This document shows positions 1 through 8,561 of a DNA stretch of 64,000 nt, piece after piece (position 1 is the first letter of the stretch; every line of letters starts with the position of its first letter). Position numbers and translations under genes: made by a program. The notes beneath the pieces were generated by a model, which ran no database searches, was not told where the DNA came from, and worked only from the letters and a program-made list of their open reading frames with translations. The stretch lies in NCBI GenBank assembly GCA_964558395.1, contig CAZLDS010000010.1, forward strand, positions 1 to 64,000. Reading direction: 5' to 3'. The stretch comes from CSP1-5 sp964558395 (GTDB lineage Bacteria; Methylomirabilota; Methylomirabilia; Methylomirabilales; CSP1-5).

Positions 1-97
1 CCAGGGCCGCCAGCAAGCCAACACCATGGCTGACGCTGTTCGCGATTTCCTCGCCGAGTGACTGCGCGCGTTCCAGCGCTGCGGGAACTTTATTCAC
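1..97 (-). CDS. Hemolysin III / TrhA family membrane protein, N-terminal fragment
   Basis: Only the first 32 codons are in the window; the gene runs off the left edge. The visible peptide contains SLGEEIANSVSHGVGLLAAL, the characteristic N-terminus of the hemolysin III (PAQR-like, seven-helix) family, with the conserved GEEIAN and H-G residues just before the first membrane helix. The GTG start at 97 is chosen because an AGAGGA ribosome site lies 9 bases upstream. The gene is divergent from the phasin-like gene at 271. Family identity is clear; the physiological role is not known from this fragment. Confidence 0.8.
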   Translation of the reverse strand, partial: MNKVPAALERAQSLGEEIANSVSHGVGLLAAL

Positions 98-270
98 GGG
101 TTCACATCCTCTGCGGCTGAGCATTGCTGGACATTGTCACCTCCCCTGCCGCCAGGGTCAAGCCTTTTCGCCAGCACCCAGCACCGAGAGCTGGACAGTT
201 GACAGGCCGAACGCCAGAGTGATACGTAAGAGCCGAAGAGGCGCGGCGCGAGAAAAGAAAGGTGGATGCC

Positions 271-729
271 GTGACGGACGAGGAAAAGGCGAAGACACCA
301 TTGTCAGACATGCTGGGCTTCTGGAGCAACTGGCAAAAAATGATGTGGGAGAGCTTCGAGGCAATGATGAAGGCCCCCTCCTTTTCCGCCGGATTGGAGA
401 AGGCCCTTCAAAACTCGACAGCCCTCCAAGAGCAGATTCAAAAGAACGTCCAGGCCGGCCTTCGGGCGATGAACCTGCCCACGACCGAAGACCTGCGCCG
501 GATCGCCGAACACGTGTCCGCCATGCAGGCGCAGCTCGACGCGATCAAGGTCGCGGTCGAGACGACCGTGCAGCTTCAAGAAGAATGGCGCAAGGGCGTC
601 GAGCAGACGATCGGTCAACTTCTCGCCTTCCAGGAAGAAGGACGGAAGGTGTTCAACACATGGACGGAACAGATGAACGAGCGCCTCCAGGACTTCCAGC
701 GCCTGTGGGACGAGGCGACAAGAGACTGA
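271..729 (+). CDS. Phasin / PhaE-like coiled-coil protein
   Basis: A 152-residue, almost entirely helical protein rich in Gln, Glu and Met. Its N-terminus has Trp-rich amphipathic stretches (MLGFWSNWQKMMWESF), followed by the MNLPTTEDLRRIAE segment typical of phasins and the PhaE subunit of class III PHA synthase, then a long coiled coil to the end. Such proteins coat polyhydroxyalkanoate granules or pair with PhaC. No PHA synthase gene is in the window. GTG at 271 is preferred over GTG at 262 because AAAGGTGG sits 5 bases before it. A hairpin terminator follows the gene. Confidence 0.6.
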   Translation: MTDEEKAKTPLSDMLGFWSNWQKMMWESFEAMMKAPSFSAGLEKALQNSTALQEQIQKNVQAGLRAMNLPTTEDLRRIAEHVSAMQAQLDAIKVAVETTVQLQEEWRKGVEQTIGQLLAFQEEGRKVFNTWTEQMNERLQDFQRLWDEATRD

Positions 730-756
730 ACAGAAACCGCGGTGCAACACGCAAGA

Positions 757-800
757 CGCCCTCTCGGGTCGGGTCATGACCCCCCCGGAGGGCGCTTTCG
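757..800 (+). terminator. Rho-independent terminator after the phasin-like gene
   Basis: CGCCCTC at 757-763 pairs with GAGGGCG at 788-794, with an inner GGGTC/GACCC pairing. It is followed by CTTTCGTTT. It lies 27 bases after the phasin-like stop codon, between convergent genes. Confidence 0.6.
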
Positions 801-917
801 TTTACAGGCCCGGTCGCCTCAGCAAGCCTTGGTGCCTCACCGGCGCGCTCCATACACACCACGAGCGCCGAGGTTTCTCTCGGCGTTCGGCAGATGTGCC
901 TCTTCCCTGTGCGGTGG

Positions 918-1553
918 CTACTTTCTTTGACCCGGTCTCCTGGCTGCCGCGCCGATGCCCACCAACCCAGCGCCGATGAGCAGCACCAACCCTGGTTCGG
1001 GTGATGCAGGAGCCGCGCCCCGCACTTTTACAACCAGGTCGTTATAATCTCTGTCGCCCAGGCCGGGCAGGTCCTCCCAAGCCCGGACGAAGTTTCCCGT
1101 CGTGGTGATCCGCCACGCGACCATGTGGTCCAAGGCGCCATCCGAGTTGTCACTCTGGCGCGAGCTCCACAGAGGCGCTCCACTTGGATCGTTCCCAAAC
1201 CGGAATTCTCCTGTCAAGGCCGGAAGGGGAACGGACAAACCAGGCGAGTAAAGAGGGTCGAGAGGATTAATATCCGTGGCTTGGGTGAGGAGCGACGTGA
1301 ACGTCCCACCAGTGGAACCCGAGATCACCCCGAATTCTTGGGAGAAACCGGAGAACTTCGCAACTGCCATTACCGTTGCCCCGCTAGTGGTAAGTTCCCA
1401 GAACTGGTCACTGATCCGTTCCATGTTGCCCAAGCTGTACAGCGTATCCAGGATCCCGCTGCTTCCGGTCAAGCTCAGTTCAGCGGCGTTGGCGGCGAGT
1501 GGCATCAACGCCACCATAGCCACGGATGCTGTAAGGATTGCGATCCTTGTCAT
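918..1553 (-). CDS. PEP-CTERM sorting-domain exported protein with DUF4114-like region
   Basis: A 211-residue exported protein. Residues 1-23 form a signal peptide ending ANA. The body is rich in Gly, Ser and Thr. Near residues 170-178 there is DRDYNDLVVKV, typical of DUF4114-type Ca-binding or adhesive surface domains. The C-terminus has the complete exosortase sorting signal: P-E-P, a hydrophobic helix (GLVLLIGAGLVGIGA), then a short basic tail RRPGQRK. Exosortase would remove this tail. No exosortase gene is in this window. The function is presumably surface or matrix associated. Confidence 0.8.
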   Translation of the reverse strand: MTRIAILTASVAMVALMPLAANAAELSLTGSSGILDTLYSLGNMERISDQFWELTTSGATVMAVAKFSGFSQEFGVISGSTGGTFTSLLTQATDINPLDPLYSPGLSVPLPALTGEFRFGNDPSGAPLWSSRQSDNSDGALDHMVAWRITTTGNFVRAWEDLPGLGDRDYNDLVVKVRGAAPASPEPGLVLLIGAGLVGIGAAARRPGQRK

Positions 1554-1806
1554 ATTTTCTTAGGAATTTTACGAGTGAACCAGAGCGAGCGCCAGTATCG
1601 AAGCCAGCAGATATCTCCGAAACTGTAAATGGGGTTGACTCCCATTTTCCAGCTATGTTGCAAGAATGCAGCAATGTTAATAAGTTGTGTAAAACGCCTG
1701 TCTGTCGGAATACCTTACTGGCTTCGTAGGAAAATAGGAAAATGGAGTTCTAAAAGTAGGCGTGGAAGCAGGGACAGGCTCGAAGATACCAGAAAAAGAG
1801 AAAGGA

Positions 1807-3573
1807 CTACCAGCCGATCGCGTAGCAACTCCGGCGTGGGTCCGCTCCGGCCGAGAGGACGCCGGTCTTGTCGTCCCGTACGATGATGACCATGCCTCCG
1901 CCCGACTCGGCCCAGTCAGGCTCGGTGCGGATCTTGTGGCCCATTCCCTCGAGGGCCTTGATGGTCTCCGGCGCGATCCGGGGCTCTGCCCGGACCTGGC
2001 CCTGTAGCATCTCCTGCGGGAACTGGGGGGCCGGGCCGTGGAGCGAGCGGAATCGCGGCGTCTCAACCGCCGTCTGCACGTCCATTCCAAAGTGCACGAC
2101 GTTGAAGAAGACCTGGAGGTTGGCTTGCGTTTGCACATCCTCACCCGGCGTGGTCCACGCCATGAAGGGCTTGCCGTCTTTCAAGGCCAAGTGCGGCGTC
2201 GGGGTGATTCGGGGAATCTTGCCCGGAGCGATGACGTTGGGGTTCTGCGGATCCAGGGAGAACTGGCGCAGCCGAGCGCTCAGCACGAAGCCGAGGCCCG
2301 TGGGGGTCACGCCACTCCGCCGGACACCCATGTTGTTGCTGGAGGTGGTCGAGAACATATTCCCGTCTTTGTCTGCAACTACCAGGGAGGTAGTGTCGCC
2401 CCGCGGCTCTCGCTCCTCGGTGGCCGTTGATGCACGCGCCAAGACCGAGCCCGGATTGCCCGGCCGACTCGCGCTTCCCTCGTGTTTCCAGGGGTCGCCG
2501 ACGGGCATATCCACCGCTGCCTTGGTTCGATCGATGAGCTTACGCCGCTCCTCGGCGTAGGCTTTGGACACCAAGCCCTTGGCCGGCACTTTGACCATGG
2601 TGGGGTCGCCGTAGAAGGTGTGGCGGTCCATGTAGGCGAGCTTGAAGGCCTCGATGATCACGTGGATATACTCCGGGCTATTGTGCGTGAAGCGCCCCAT
2701 GTCGAAAGGTTCCAGCAAGTTCATCACCTGGAGCATCATGGGGCCCTGGGTCCAGGAACCGCAGCTATAGACCTCGGTGCCCTTGTAGGTCGTTTTCCAG
2801 GGCTCTTCGATCTTCGCCCGGTAGCCGGCCAAGTCGTCGTAGCGGATGAGGCCGCCGTTCTCGCGAGAAAACTTGTCCAGGGCACGGGCGATCTCTCCCT
2901 TGTAGAAGACGTCCCGAGCCGCCTGCATGGCCGCGGTCCGCCCCTGCGATAGGTTCTGAGTCTCTCCATCCCGGATCTTCCTTAGGATTGCGGCGTACTC
3001 GGGCTGCACGAAGATCTCGCCGGGCTTGGGCGGATTTTCTCCCGGCAGGAACGCCTGCACCGACCCCGGCCATTTCGAGAGAATGGCCTTCGCGTTGGTG
3101 ATCGCCTTCACCATGATGTGGTCAATGGGATGGCCCTTCTCTGCTAGGTCGATCGCCGGCTGCATGGCATCGGCCAGCTTCAGGGTCCCGAACTTCTCCA
3201 GGGTCACAACCGCACCGTCCAGCGTTCCCGGGACGGGGGCGATGAGGAAACTATCCTCGTTGGGGATATAGCCCAGCTTCTCGAAGTAGTCACGCGTGGC
3301 GAGCTTTGGCGCCGGCCCCGCCCCGTTGACGGCGTAAACCTTCTTGTCCTTGGCAGCGTAGCAGAGGATCGCCGACTCCCCGCCCAGGCTGTGGTGGGTG
3401 TGCTCCACCACCATGGCCGCAAAGAGACCCGTGATTCCGGCGTCCGCGGCGTTCCCACCTTTCTTCAGGATCTCTGTGGCGATCAACGAGACGAGCGGAT
3501 GGCCGCTCGACACCATGCCGTGGGTTCCCATAACCACGGGGCGGTAGCGGGCGTCGGCGTCAGTGGAAAGCAT
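1807..3573 (-). CDS. ggt: Gamma-glutamyltransferase (glutathione hydrolase) family
   Basis: 588 residues, the usual length for an unprocessed GGT/acylase-type Ntn hydrolase, which cleaves itself before a catalytic Thr. The small-subunit start is visible as RGDTTSLVVADKDGN at about 392-406; the first Thr (394) aligns with the nucleophile of bacterial GGTs. The N-terminal part has the conserved GGNAADA (39-45) and the large-subunit GSW and PRITPTPHL-type segments. Unlike E. coli GGT there is no signal peptide, so the protein looks cytoplasmic. It is a single gene ending near a convergent gap region; the specific gamma-glutamyl substrate cannot be read from sequence. Confidence 0.9.
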   Translation of the reverse strand: MLSTDADARYRPVVMGTHGMVSSGHPLVSLIATEILKKGGNAADAGITGLFAAMVVEHTHHSLGGESAILCYAAKDKKVYAVNGAGPAPKLATRDYFEKLGYIPNEDSFLIAPVPGTLDGAVVTLEKFGTLKLADAMQPAIDLAEKGHPIDHIMVKAITNAKAILSKWPGSVQAFLPGENPPKPGEIFVQPEYAAILRKIRDGETQNLSQGRTAAMQAARDVFYKGEIARALDKFSRENGGLIRYDDLAGYRAKIEEPWKTTYKGTEVYSCGSWTQGPMMLQVMNLLEPFDMGRFTHNSPEYIHVIIEAFKLAYMDRHTFYGDPTMVKVPAKGLVSKAYAEERRKLIDRTKAAVDMPVGDPWKHEGSASRPGNPGSVLARASTATEEREPRGDTTSLVVADKDGNMFSTTSSNNMGVRRSGVTPTGLGFVLSARLRQFSLDPQNPNVIAPGKIPRITPTPHLALKDGKPFMAWTTPGEDVQTQANLQVFFNVVHFGMDVQTAVETPRFRSLHGPAPQFPQEMLQGQVRAEPRIAPETIKALEGMGHKIRTEPDWAESGGGMVIIVRDDKTGVLSAGADPRRSCYAIGW

Positions 3574-3739
3574 GAGTGATCAAAACTCCCTGTTGGATGG
3601 CAGCAGGGTAACGAGGCAGGCGCCTCGTGTCAAGATGAGGAACTCCCGTCAAATCTTTACCCGGCACTACCCCAACCTGGGGCACAGGAATTGCACTACG
3701 CGCTTGACGCATGTCGCCCCGAACCCTGGAGGTCGATTG

Positions 3740-4267
3740 ATGAAACCGTTCAACGTGCGTGCAGTGTCGTGGATGCGCCCGGACCGCGTCTTTCGGGTGT
3801 ACGCCTCCGATCAGGACATCTTCTTCATCCGCCTTGCCGGCCAATCGGTGAACTGGGTGGCCGCTTTTGCCCAGCTCGGGGTCCTGGGATACTGGCTGGG
3901 CCGCAAGCTGAACGAGCGGCGCGACGGCATCCTCCAGCATCGAGCAGACGAAGCAGATCGGGTCCAGCCCCAGGTCCGGCTGCACGAGCATGCGCACAAC
4001 TTCCGGGTAGGCCTGAATGACATCACCACGGCCGATTTCGAACCGGGCCGCCAGATCAGCCTTCACGGCGCCTATGCCGCACGATGGAAGTTAGGCGTGC
4101 GGGACGGGCGGAAGTGGGACTTCGTCTTCGAGGATGCGGGAGAGGCGAATCGGGCCTTCGAGGTCCTCGTGACAGCGCTCGGCGACCGCCTAGTCGCCGA
4201 CGTGGCATGGGACGAGAGCAAGGGGCAATTCCGGAAGAGGCAGGTCGCATCCCAAGCATCGGCATAA
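3740..4267 (+). CDS. Conserved hypothetical protein (175 aa)
   Basis: An uncharacterised cytoplasmic protein. ATG at 3740 is preceded by GGAGGT with 6-base spacing, which decides the start against upstream in-frame codons. The N-terminal half (VFRVYASDQDIFFIRLAGQ) and C-terminal half (ISLHGAYAARWKLGVRDGRKWDFVFE) look like alternating beta strands, as in small PH-like or lipid-sensing beta-barrel domains. A charged helix (about 60-85) separates them. No catalytic motif is seen. I do not recognise a named family. Confidence 0.65.
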   Translation: MKPFNVRAVSWMRPDRVFRVYASDQDIFFIRLAGQSVNWVAAFAQLGVLGYWLGRKLNERRDGILQHRADEADRVQPQVRLHEHAHNFRVGLNDITTADFEPGRQISLHGAYAARWKLGVRDGRKWDFVFEDAGEANRAFEVLVTALGDRLVADVAWDESKGQFRKRQVASQASA

Positions 4268-4347
4268 GCCGCAGCTCCCCTGTTAGACACATCGATTTTC
4301 CCGTCCTGTTTCTACAAAGCGCTCTAACAATGTAGCCTAAATGTCAC

Positions 4348-4376
4348 TTGACTCTCCTTGCACGCTTGGATATTCT
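4348..4376 (+). promoter_or_regulatory. Sigma70-type promoter upstream of the FAD oxidoreductase
   Basis: TTGACT (4348-4353) and TATTCT (4371-4376) are separated by exactly 17 bases. They lie about 95 bases before the ATG at 4469, leaving a short untranslated leader. This is a sequence match only. Confidence 0.5.
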
Positions 4377-4468
4377 TCGGCCCTCCTGAGGTGGTCCAGA
4401 CATGAAACCCGCCGAAATCCAGGCGGCACCTCTCAATTGACACGGCCTATTCCAGTGAGGAGGCAACA

Positions 4469-5893
4469 ATGGCTGATCTCACAATGGCGACTTTGGATGG
4501 CGACACTACCAAAATCGGACAGGAGGCGATTCGAGCGCTCGCGGCCAGTCTCCGCGGTGATCTTTTAACAGCCGACGCTCCGGGCTACGACGAGGCCCGG
4601 ACGATCTGGAACGCCATGATCGACCGACGGCCTGCCATGATTATCCGATGTGCAGGGGTCGCGGACGTCATGCGTGCCGTCGCATTCGCCCGCCAGCATC
4701 AGGTACTGGTGGCGGTGCGCGGCGCTGGTCACAATATCGCTGGGAATGCCGTCTGCGACAAGGGGCTGAAGATAGATCTCTCTGCGATGAAGTCGGTCAG
4801 GGTGAATCCGGAGACGCGACGGGCGTACGTTGAGCCCGGCGCCACCCTTGCGGATTTCGACCACGAGGCCCAAGCCTTCGGGCTCGCCACGCCCTTGGGG
4901 ATCAACTCAACCACGGGTGTTGCCGGCCTGACCCTAGGCGGCGGATTCGGCTGGTTGACCCGCAAGTACGGGATGACGGTGGATAACCTGATTTCGGCAG
5001 AGGTCATCACCGCAGACGCCAAGCGTGTCCAGGCCAGCGCACAAGAAAATCCCGACCTGTTCTGGGCCATTCGTGGCGGCGGCGGCAACTTTGGCGTCGT
5101 GACGGTGTTCGAGTTCCAACTCCATCCGGTCGGCCCTGAGGTGCTGGCGGGGTTGATGGTTTTCCCGTTCGAGCAGGCCAAGGCGGTGCTCACGAAGTAC
5201 CGGGAGTTCGTGGACAAGATCCCCGAAGACTTGAACGTGTGGGTCGTGCTGCGTCAGGCACCGCCGCTCCCGTTCCTCCCCCAAGAGGTACACGGGAAGG
5301 AGGTTGTCGTCATGCCCCTCTTCTACGCCGGAAAGATCGAGGACGGAAAACGCGCGATCGAACCGCTGCGGAGCTTTGAAAAGCCGCATGGCGAGCACAT
5401 CGGTCCCCAGCCGTTTACCGTATGGGAGAAGGCCTTCGATCCCCTGCTCACGCCCGGTGCGCGGAATTATTGGAAATCGCACAACTTCTCGGAGCTGAGC
5501 GATGGTGCTCTCGACGCGATGATCGAATACGCGAGCAAGCTCCCTTCCCCGCAGTGTGAGATCTTCATCGGCCTCATCAGTGGGCAAGCCAACCGCGTGG
5601 CACCAGACGCCACAGCATACGTCGCCCGAGACACGAAGTTCGTCCTGAATGTGCATGGTCGGTGGGACGAGCCAAGAGATGATAAGCGGTGCATTGCGTG
5701 GGCGCGCGAGTTCTTTGATAAGTCCGCGCCCCATGCCACGGGCAGCGCCTATGTGAACTTCATGACGGAAGAAGAGGGCGACCGCGTCGCGGCGGTGTAC
5801 GGCCCAAACCACGACCGGCTGGTTCAGGTGAAAAAAAAGTACGACCCCAAGAACCTTTTCCGCATGAACCAAAACATCAAGCCCTCAGCGTAG
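4469..5893 (+). CDS. FAD-linked (berberine-bridge-like) oxidoreductase
   Basis: 474 residues, with an N-terminal FAD_binding_4 (PCMH/VAO) domain at about 55-200 and a C-terminal BBE segment ending YDPKNLFRMNQNI. VRGAGHNIAG carries the His that forms the 8-alpha FAD bond in this family. AGLTLGGGFGWL and RGGGGNFGVV are further FAD-contact motifs. The position that holds a second, Cys-linked FAD attachment in glucooligosaccharide oxidase-type members is Thr here (NSTTGVAG), so single covalent attachment is inferred. The start is fixed by GAGGAGG 6 bases upstream. The substrate, probably a sugar, alcohol or aromatic, is unknown. Confidence 0.85.
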   Translation: MADLTMATLDGDTTKIGQEAIRALAASLRGDLLTADAPGYDEARTIWNAMIDRRPAMIIRCAGVADVMRAVAFARQHQVLVAVRGAGHNIAGNAVCDKGLKIDLSAMKSVRVNPETRRAYVEPGATLADFDHEAQAFGLATPLGINSTTGVAGLTLGGGFGWLTRKYGMTVDNLISAEVITADAKRVQASAQENPDLFWAIRGGGGNFGVVTVFEFQLHPVGPEVLAGLMVFPFEQAKAVLTKYREFVDKIPEDLNVWVVLRQAPPLPFLPQEVHGKEVVVMPLFYAGKIEDGKRAIEPLRSFEKPHGEHIGPQPFTVWEKAFDPLLTPGARNYWKSHNFSELSDGALDAMIEYASKLPSPQCEIFIGLISGQANRVAPDATAYVARDTKFVLNVHGRWDEPRDDKRCIAWAREFFDKSAPHATGSAYVNFMTEEEGDRVAAVYGPNHDRLVQVKKKYDPKNLFRMNQNIKPSA

Positions 5894-6032
5894 GTAAAGC
5901 GCAGGAAGAAGGCTCTTCTTCATAGTAGTTCTGCTGGTGGGACCCCATGGACCACCATCCCTTACCAAGCAGAAAATTGAGAGAGGTCGAAAAGAAGTAG
6001 GGCCGTCAGATTAAGAGGTGGCTCTTAGCCCT

Positions 6033-6485
6033 TTAGGCCCTCTTGAGGATCTCGTCCAACCTTACGCAAGGACTTTGATATTCCATAACGATCTTGTATA
6101 GGTCTCTATCATCCGTGACCAGCGTAAGGCCGTTCATGATTGCGGTTTCGGCAATGAGTGCGTCCTTGATGTTAGAAGATCGCCCACCGTTTGATTTGTC
6201 CAGTTTAGCCTTAAGATCACTATACAGGCCGCCGTCGCCCAGCCTCGCCATTCCCAACCTGGAGTGGTCAAGAATAAAAGACTCGGTAGGCATGCGGTTC
6301 TGAGGAATCATCTTGAATAAAGTTAGAAGCCGTGATCTCCGGTCTGCGTCTCTCGTGGCCTGAAGCTCGTCATTCTGTATGTGCGTCGTGTAACATGCTT
6401 TGACGGCTTCGAGCGCACTTGAATCGACGTTTCCATCTAGTTTGCATCGAATACGTATCCGTTCATTGAGATCATCTAATCGCAC
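6033..6485 (-). CDS. PIN-domain protein lacking the usual N-terminal Asp motif
   Basis: 150 residues. The C-terminal half has the PIN-nuclease signature DALIAETAIMNGLTLVTDD, with acidic residues that bind metal, and the middle YTTHIQNDELQAT matches plain PIN-domain proteins of about 150 aa. The expected opening LxDTN strand is absent: the reading frame opens directly after a TGA and starts at a GTG inside the last codons of the upstream hydratase gene (10-base overlap). It is either 5'-truncated or the first strand was replaced by out-of-frame sequence. No antitoxin-like partner gene is adjacent. Nuclease activity is doubtful. Confidence 0.6.
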   Translation of the reverse strand: MRLDDLNERIRIRCKLDGNVDSSALEAVKACYTTHIQNDELQATRDADRRSRLLTLFKMIPQNRMPTESFILDHSRLGMARLGDGGLYSDLKAKLDKSNGGRSSNIKDALIAETAIMNGLTLVTDDRDLYKIVMEYQSPCVRLDEILKRA

Positions 6486-7303
6486 AGCTCAAGTTGCAAC
6501 GGCGCGATCGGCGTTCCGGCGACATCCACACTCCAGCGTTCACCGCTCGAGGCAGGCGGGAGTGGGGTGAGTGTGCCCGTTGTGATGATTTCACCAGACG
6601 TCAGGGGGGGCGCCCATGATTGGCCAGTAATCACCCGCGCCAGATGGCCAAGGGCGAGCAGGGGACTGCCCAAGGCGTTTCGTCCTTCTCCCACTGCCAC
6701 AATCTCTGGACCTCGGCACAGCGAGACCTTGAGCGTCTGAAGCTGGGCGGCTACTTGCCGTGAATCCTCCCGGTTCAGTCGCCATGGGGGGGCGACGACC
6801 AGCGCGGCGTGCACGCCGAAGTCCGCCACCGTATCAGCGGCTGTAAACCGCCACTCTGGATAATGACAATCCACGATCTCGAACCCGATCGCCACCCAGT
6901 CGAGACAGTCTGCCAATTCTTCGGCCGACGGATCACCGACCGGCACCGGACGACGGAGGTTGAGAACCACCTCTGGCTCGATCCGTGGGGCCACCATCCC
7001 GCTGAGAGAGAGGCGGAAGCTTCCCTCATCCGCAAAATGGACAGTCTGCGCATACATGTGCGCCCAGACCGGGGTATCAACGTTGAACTCCTCCCAGGTG
7101 ACCGGATTGGTGAAGGCAAGCTTGCGGCCTACTGACCGGTATCCGCGTTGCAGGAGGCGCTCGTGGAGCAGATGACCTACCTCGTAGCCCTTGTCAAGGT
7201 CAAAGCCAACCTCACGCCGGGACGGTAACGTGGTTAGCCGGGCGGCATCGCGAGCCTGCAAGAGGTCGGCCGCCAATCGGTCGAGAGCGCTGTCATCGCC
7301 CAT
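6476..7303 (-). CDS. 2-keto-4-pentenoate hydratase / 4-oxalocrotonate decarboxylase family (MhpD-like)
   Basis: 275 residues of the fumarylacetoacetate-hydrolase superfamily. Metal-ligand motifs are visible as IEPEVV (about 109-114), GFEIVD (about 137-142) and the terminal TSGEIITTGTLTP. These enzymes hydrate 2-hydroxypenta-2,4-dienoate or decarboxylate oxalocrotonate in meta-cleavage of aromatics. No other catabolic gene of that pathway lies beside it, so the substrate is open. ATG at 7303 is the natural start. Upstream lies repeat copy A with its terminator hairpin. Confidence 0.8.
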   Translation of the reverse strand: MGDDSALDRLAADLLQARDAARLTTLPSRREVGFDLDKGYEVGHLLHERLLQRGYRSVGRKLAFTNPVTWEEFNVDTPVWAHMYAQTVHFADEGSFRLSLSGMVAPRIEPEVVLNLRRPVPVGDPSAEELADCLDWVAIGFEIVDCHYPEWRFTAADTVADFGVHAALVVAPPWRLNREDSRQVAAQLQTLKVSLCRGPEIVAVGEGRNALGSPLLALGHLARVITGQSWAPPLTSGEIITTGTLTPLPPASSGERWSVDVAGTPIAPLQLELCD

Positions 7304-7410
7304 GATCGTATCCCCGCCTCGGACAGAAGTATTTCGCGGTCGGACATTGGTAATTTGATTTTCTCGCCGTCATCACGAAACACTCACGGATTGGACCAGT
7401 AGCGGCTAAA

Positions 7411-7582
7411 GCAAAATGCCCTGCGGAGCGAGGTTCAACCCGAGGGCGTCGGAATCGTGTGGTGCGCCGATGATGTTTGCCGGACGTGGGCTCGGTCCTG
7501 CTATGCGTATCCTGTGCACTCTGCATCTCCCAAAAGTGGGCTCAGTATCGCCGACCACTCCGGGACTGTCAAGGCGATCGAA
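7411..7582 (-). repeat. Dispersed repeat copy A: conserved block plus terminator hairpin
   Basis: This fills most of the 352-base intergenic region between the divergent hydratase and hydrolase genes. Read on the minus strand, a roughly 130-base block shared with copy B (9631-9808) leads into a hairpin, GCCCT (7443-7447) pairing with AGGGC (7418-7422), followed by TTTTGCTTT. Shared landmarks with B are GATACTGAG, ATACGCATAG, CCGAGCCCAC and ATCATCGGCGCA. The stem bases differ between copies while pairing is kept. Function is unknown; it may be a mobile terminator or a structured leader of the hydratase gene about 100 bases downstream. Confidence 0.6.
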
Positions 7583-7655
7583 AATAAACACTCCCGATCG
7601 GACTGGAACCGGTCACGATTGACTTTCCCCACAACGTCCCCAATAATGTCATCTG

Positions 7656-8456
7656 ATGCCCATTGCCCCGTTCCAACGACTTCTGCGCGACTCCGTCTTG
7701 ATCGATGGCCTCGTGGCTTCATACGCGCGCGCAGGCCAGGGATGGACGCCGTGGCGCGAGCGGATCGTCCTGATCCACGGCAGCGGGTGTAGCGCCGACT
7801 CCTGGCGGTACCAGGTGATCGGGCTCTCCCGGTATTGCGACGTCGTGGCCGTGGACCTACCTGGGCACGGCGGCTCCATGGCTGTGGACGAGCCCTCCAT
7901 CGAGGGATATGCCAACGCGGTGAGCGGATTGCTGGAGCGGGTTGAGAGCCGTAAGGTTTACCTCGGGGGGCACTCAATGGGCGGGGCGGTGGTGCTGCAG
8001 GTCGCCCTGGAACACCCGGAGCTGCTGAAGGGTCTGATCCTCGTGGCGACGTCGTCCTACCTCGACGCCCTGGCGCTAACGCCCGACATCATCCTGTGGG
8101 CGGCCGCCACCGTGCCGCACAAGTTCAAGGGGATGTTCTTCTCGAGTCTCGTCACACCCGAGGCCCTCGCCATTGCGCGGGCCGATGTGCGACGCTGTAG
8201 CCTGGAGACGGTCCTGGGCGATTTCGCGGCGTGTCGTCACTTCGACTTTCGCGGCCGGCTCACTGGCCTGAAGCTGCCAGCGCTGATCGTGTGTGGGACC
8301 GAAGATCGGATCACTCCCGTCCGGCACTCGAAGCGCTTACAACAGGAAATTCCGCGATCCACGCTCACACTCATCGAGAAGGCCGGCCATATGCTCCCCC
8401 TCGAAGCGCCGTCCCAGCTCAACGTCGCCGTCCGCCAGTTCATGAAATCGGACTAG
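7656..8456 (+). CDS. Alpha/beta-fold hydrolase
   Basis: 266 residues with the complete catalytic triad: Ser107 in GGHSMGG, Asp217 in GTEDRITP, and His245 in AGHMLPLE. The oxyanion-hole region is LIHGSGCS (about 39-46), and VDLPGHG precedes the cap. The lid between about 135 and 200 is helical. No signal peptide is present, so it is cytoplasmic. It is a single gene following repeat copy A; the nearby MhpD-like gene is divergent, so co-operation in meta-cleavage (as an MhpC-like hydrolase) is possible but unproven. Confidence 0.85.
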   Translation: MPIAPFQRLLRDSVLIDGLVASYARAGQGWTPWRERIVLIHGSGCSADSWRYQVIGLSRYCDVVAVDLPGHGGSMAVDEPSIEGYANAVSGLLERVESRKVYLGGHSMGGAVVLQVALEHPELLKGLILVATSSYLDALALTPDIILWAAATVPHKFKGMFFSSLVTPEALAIARADVRRCSLETVLGDFAACRHFDFRGRLTGLKLPALIVCGTEDRITPVRHSKRLQQEIPRSTLTLIEKAGHMLPLEAPSQLNVAVRQFMKSD

Positions 8457-8561
8457 GCGCGCGCGGCCTCAGCGCACCTCCCAGACGGCCCCGAGTGGGC
8501 GCCCCCAGCCATGTTGCCATGCTATTGCTTCCTTGCCCACCCCCACGCGTAATGATGGATC

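Noticed and set aside
4469..5893. Bicovalent FAD attachment in the oxidoreductase
   Set aside because: Only the His site is present; the position for the Cys link is Thr.
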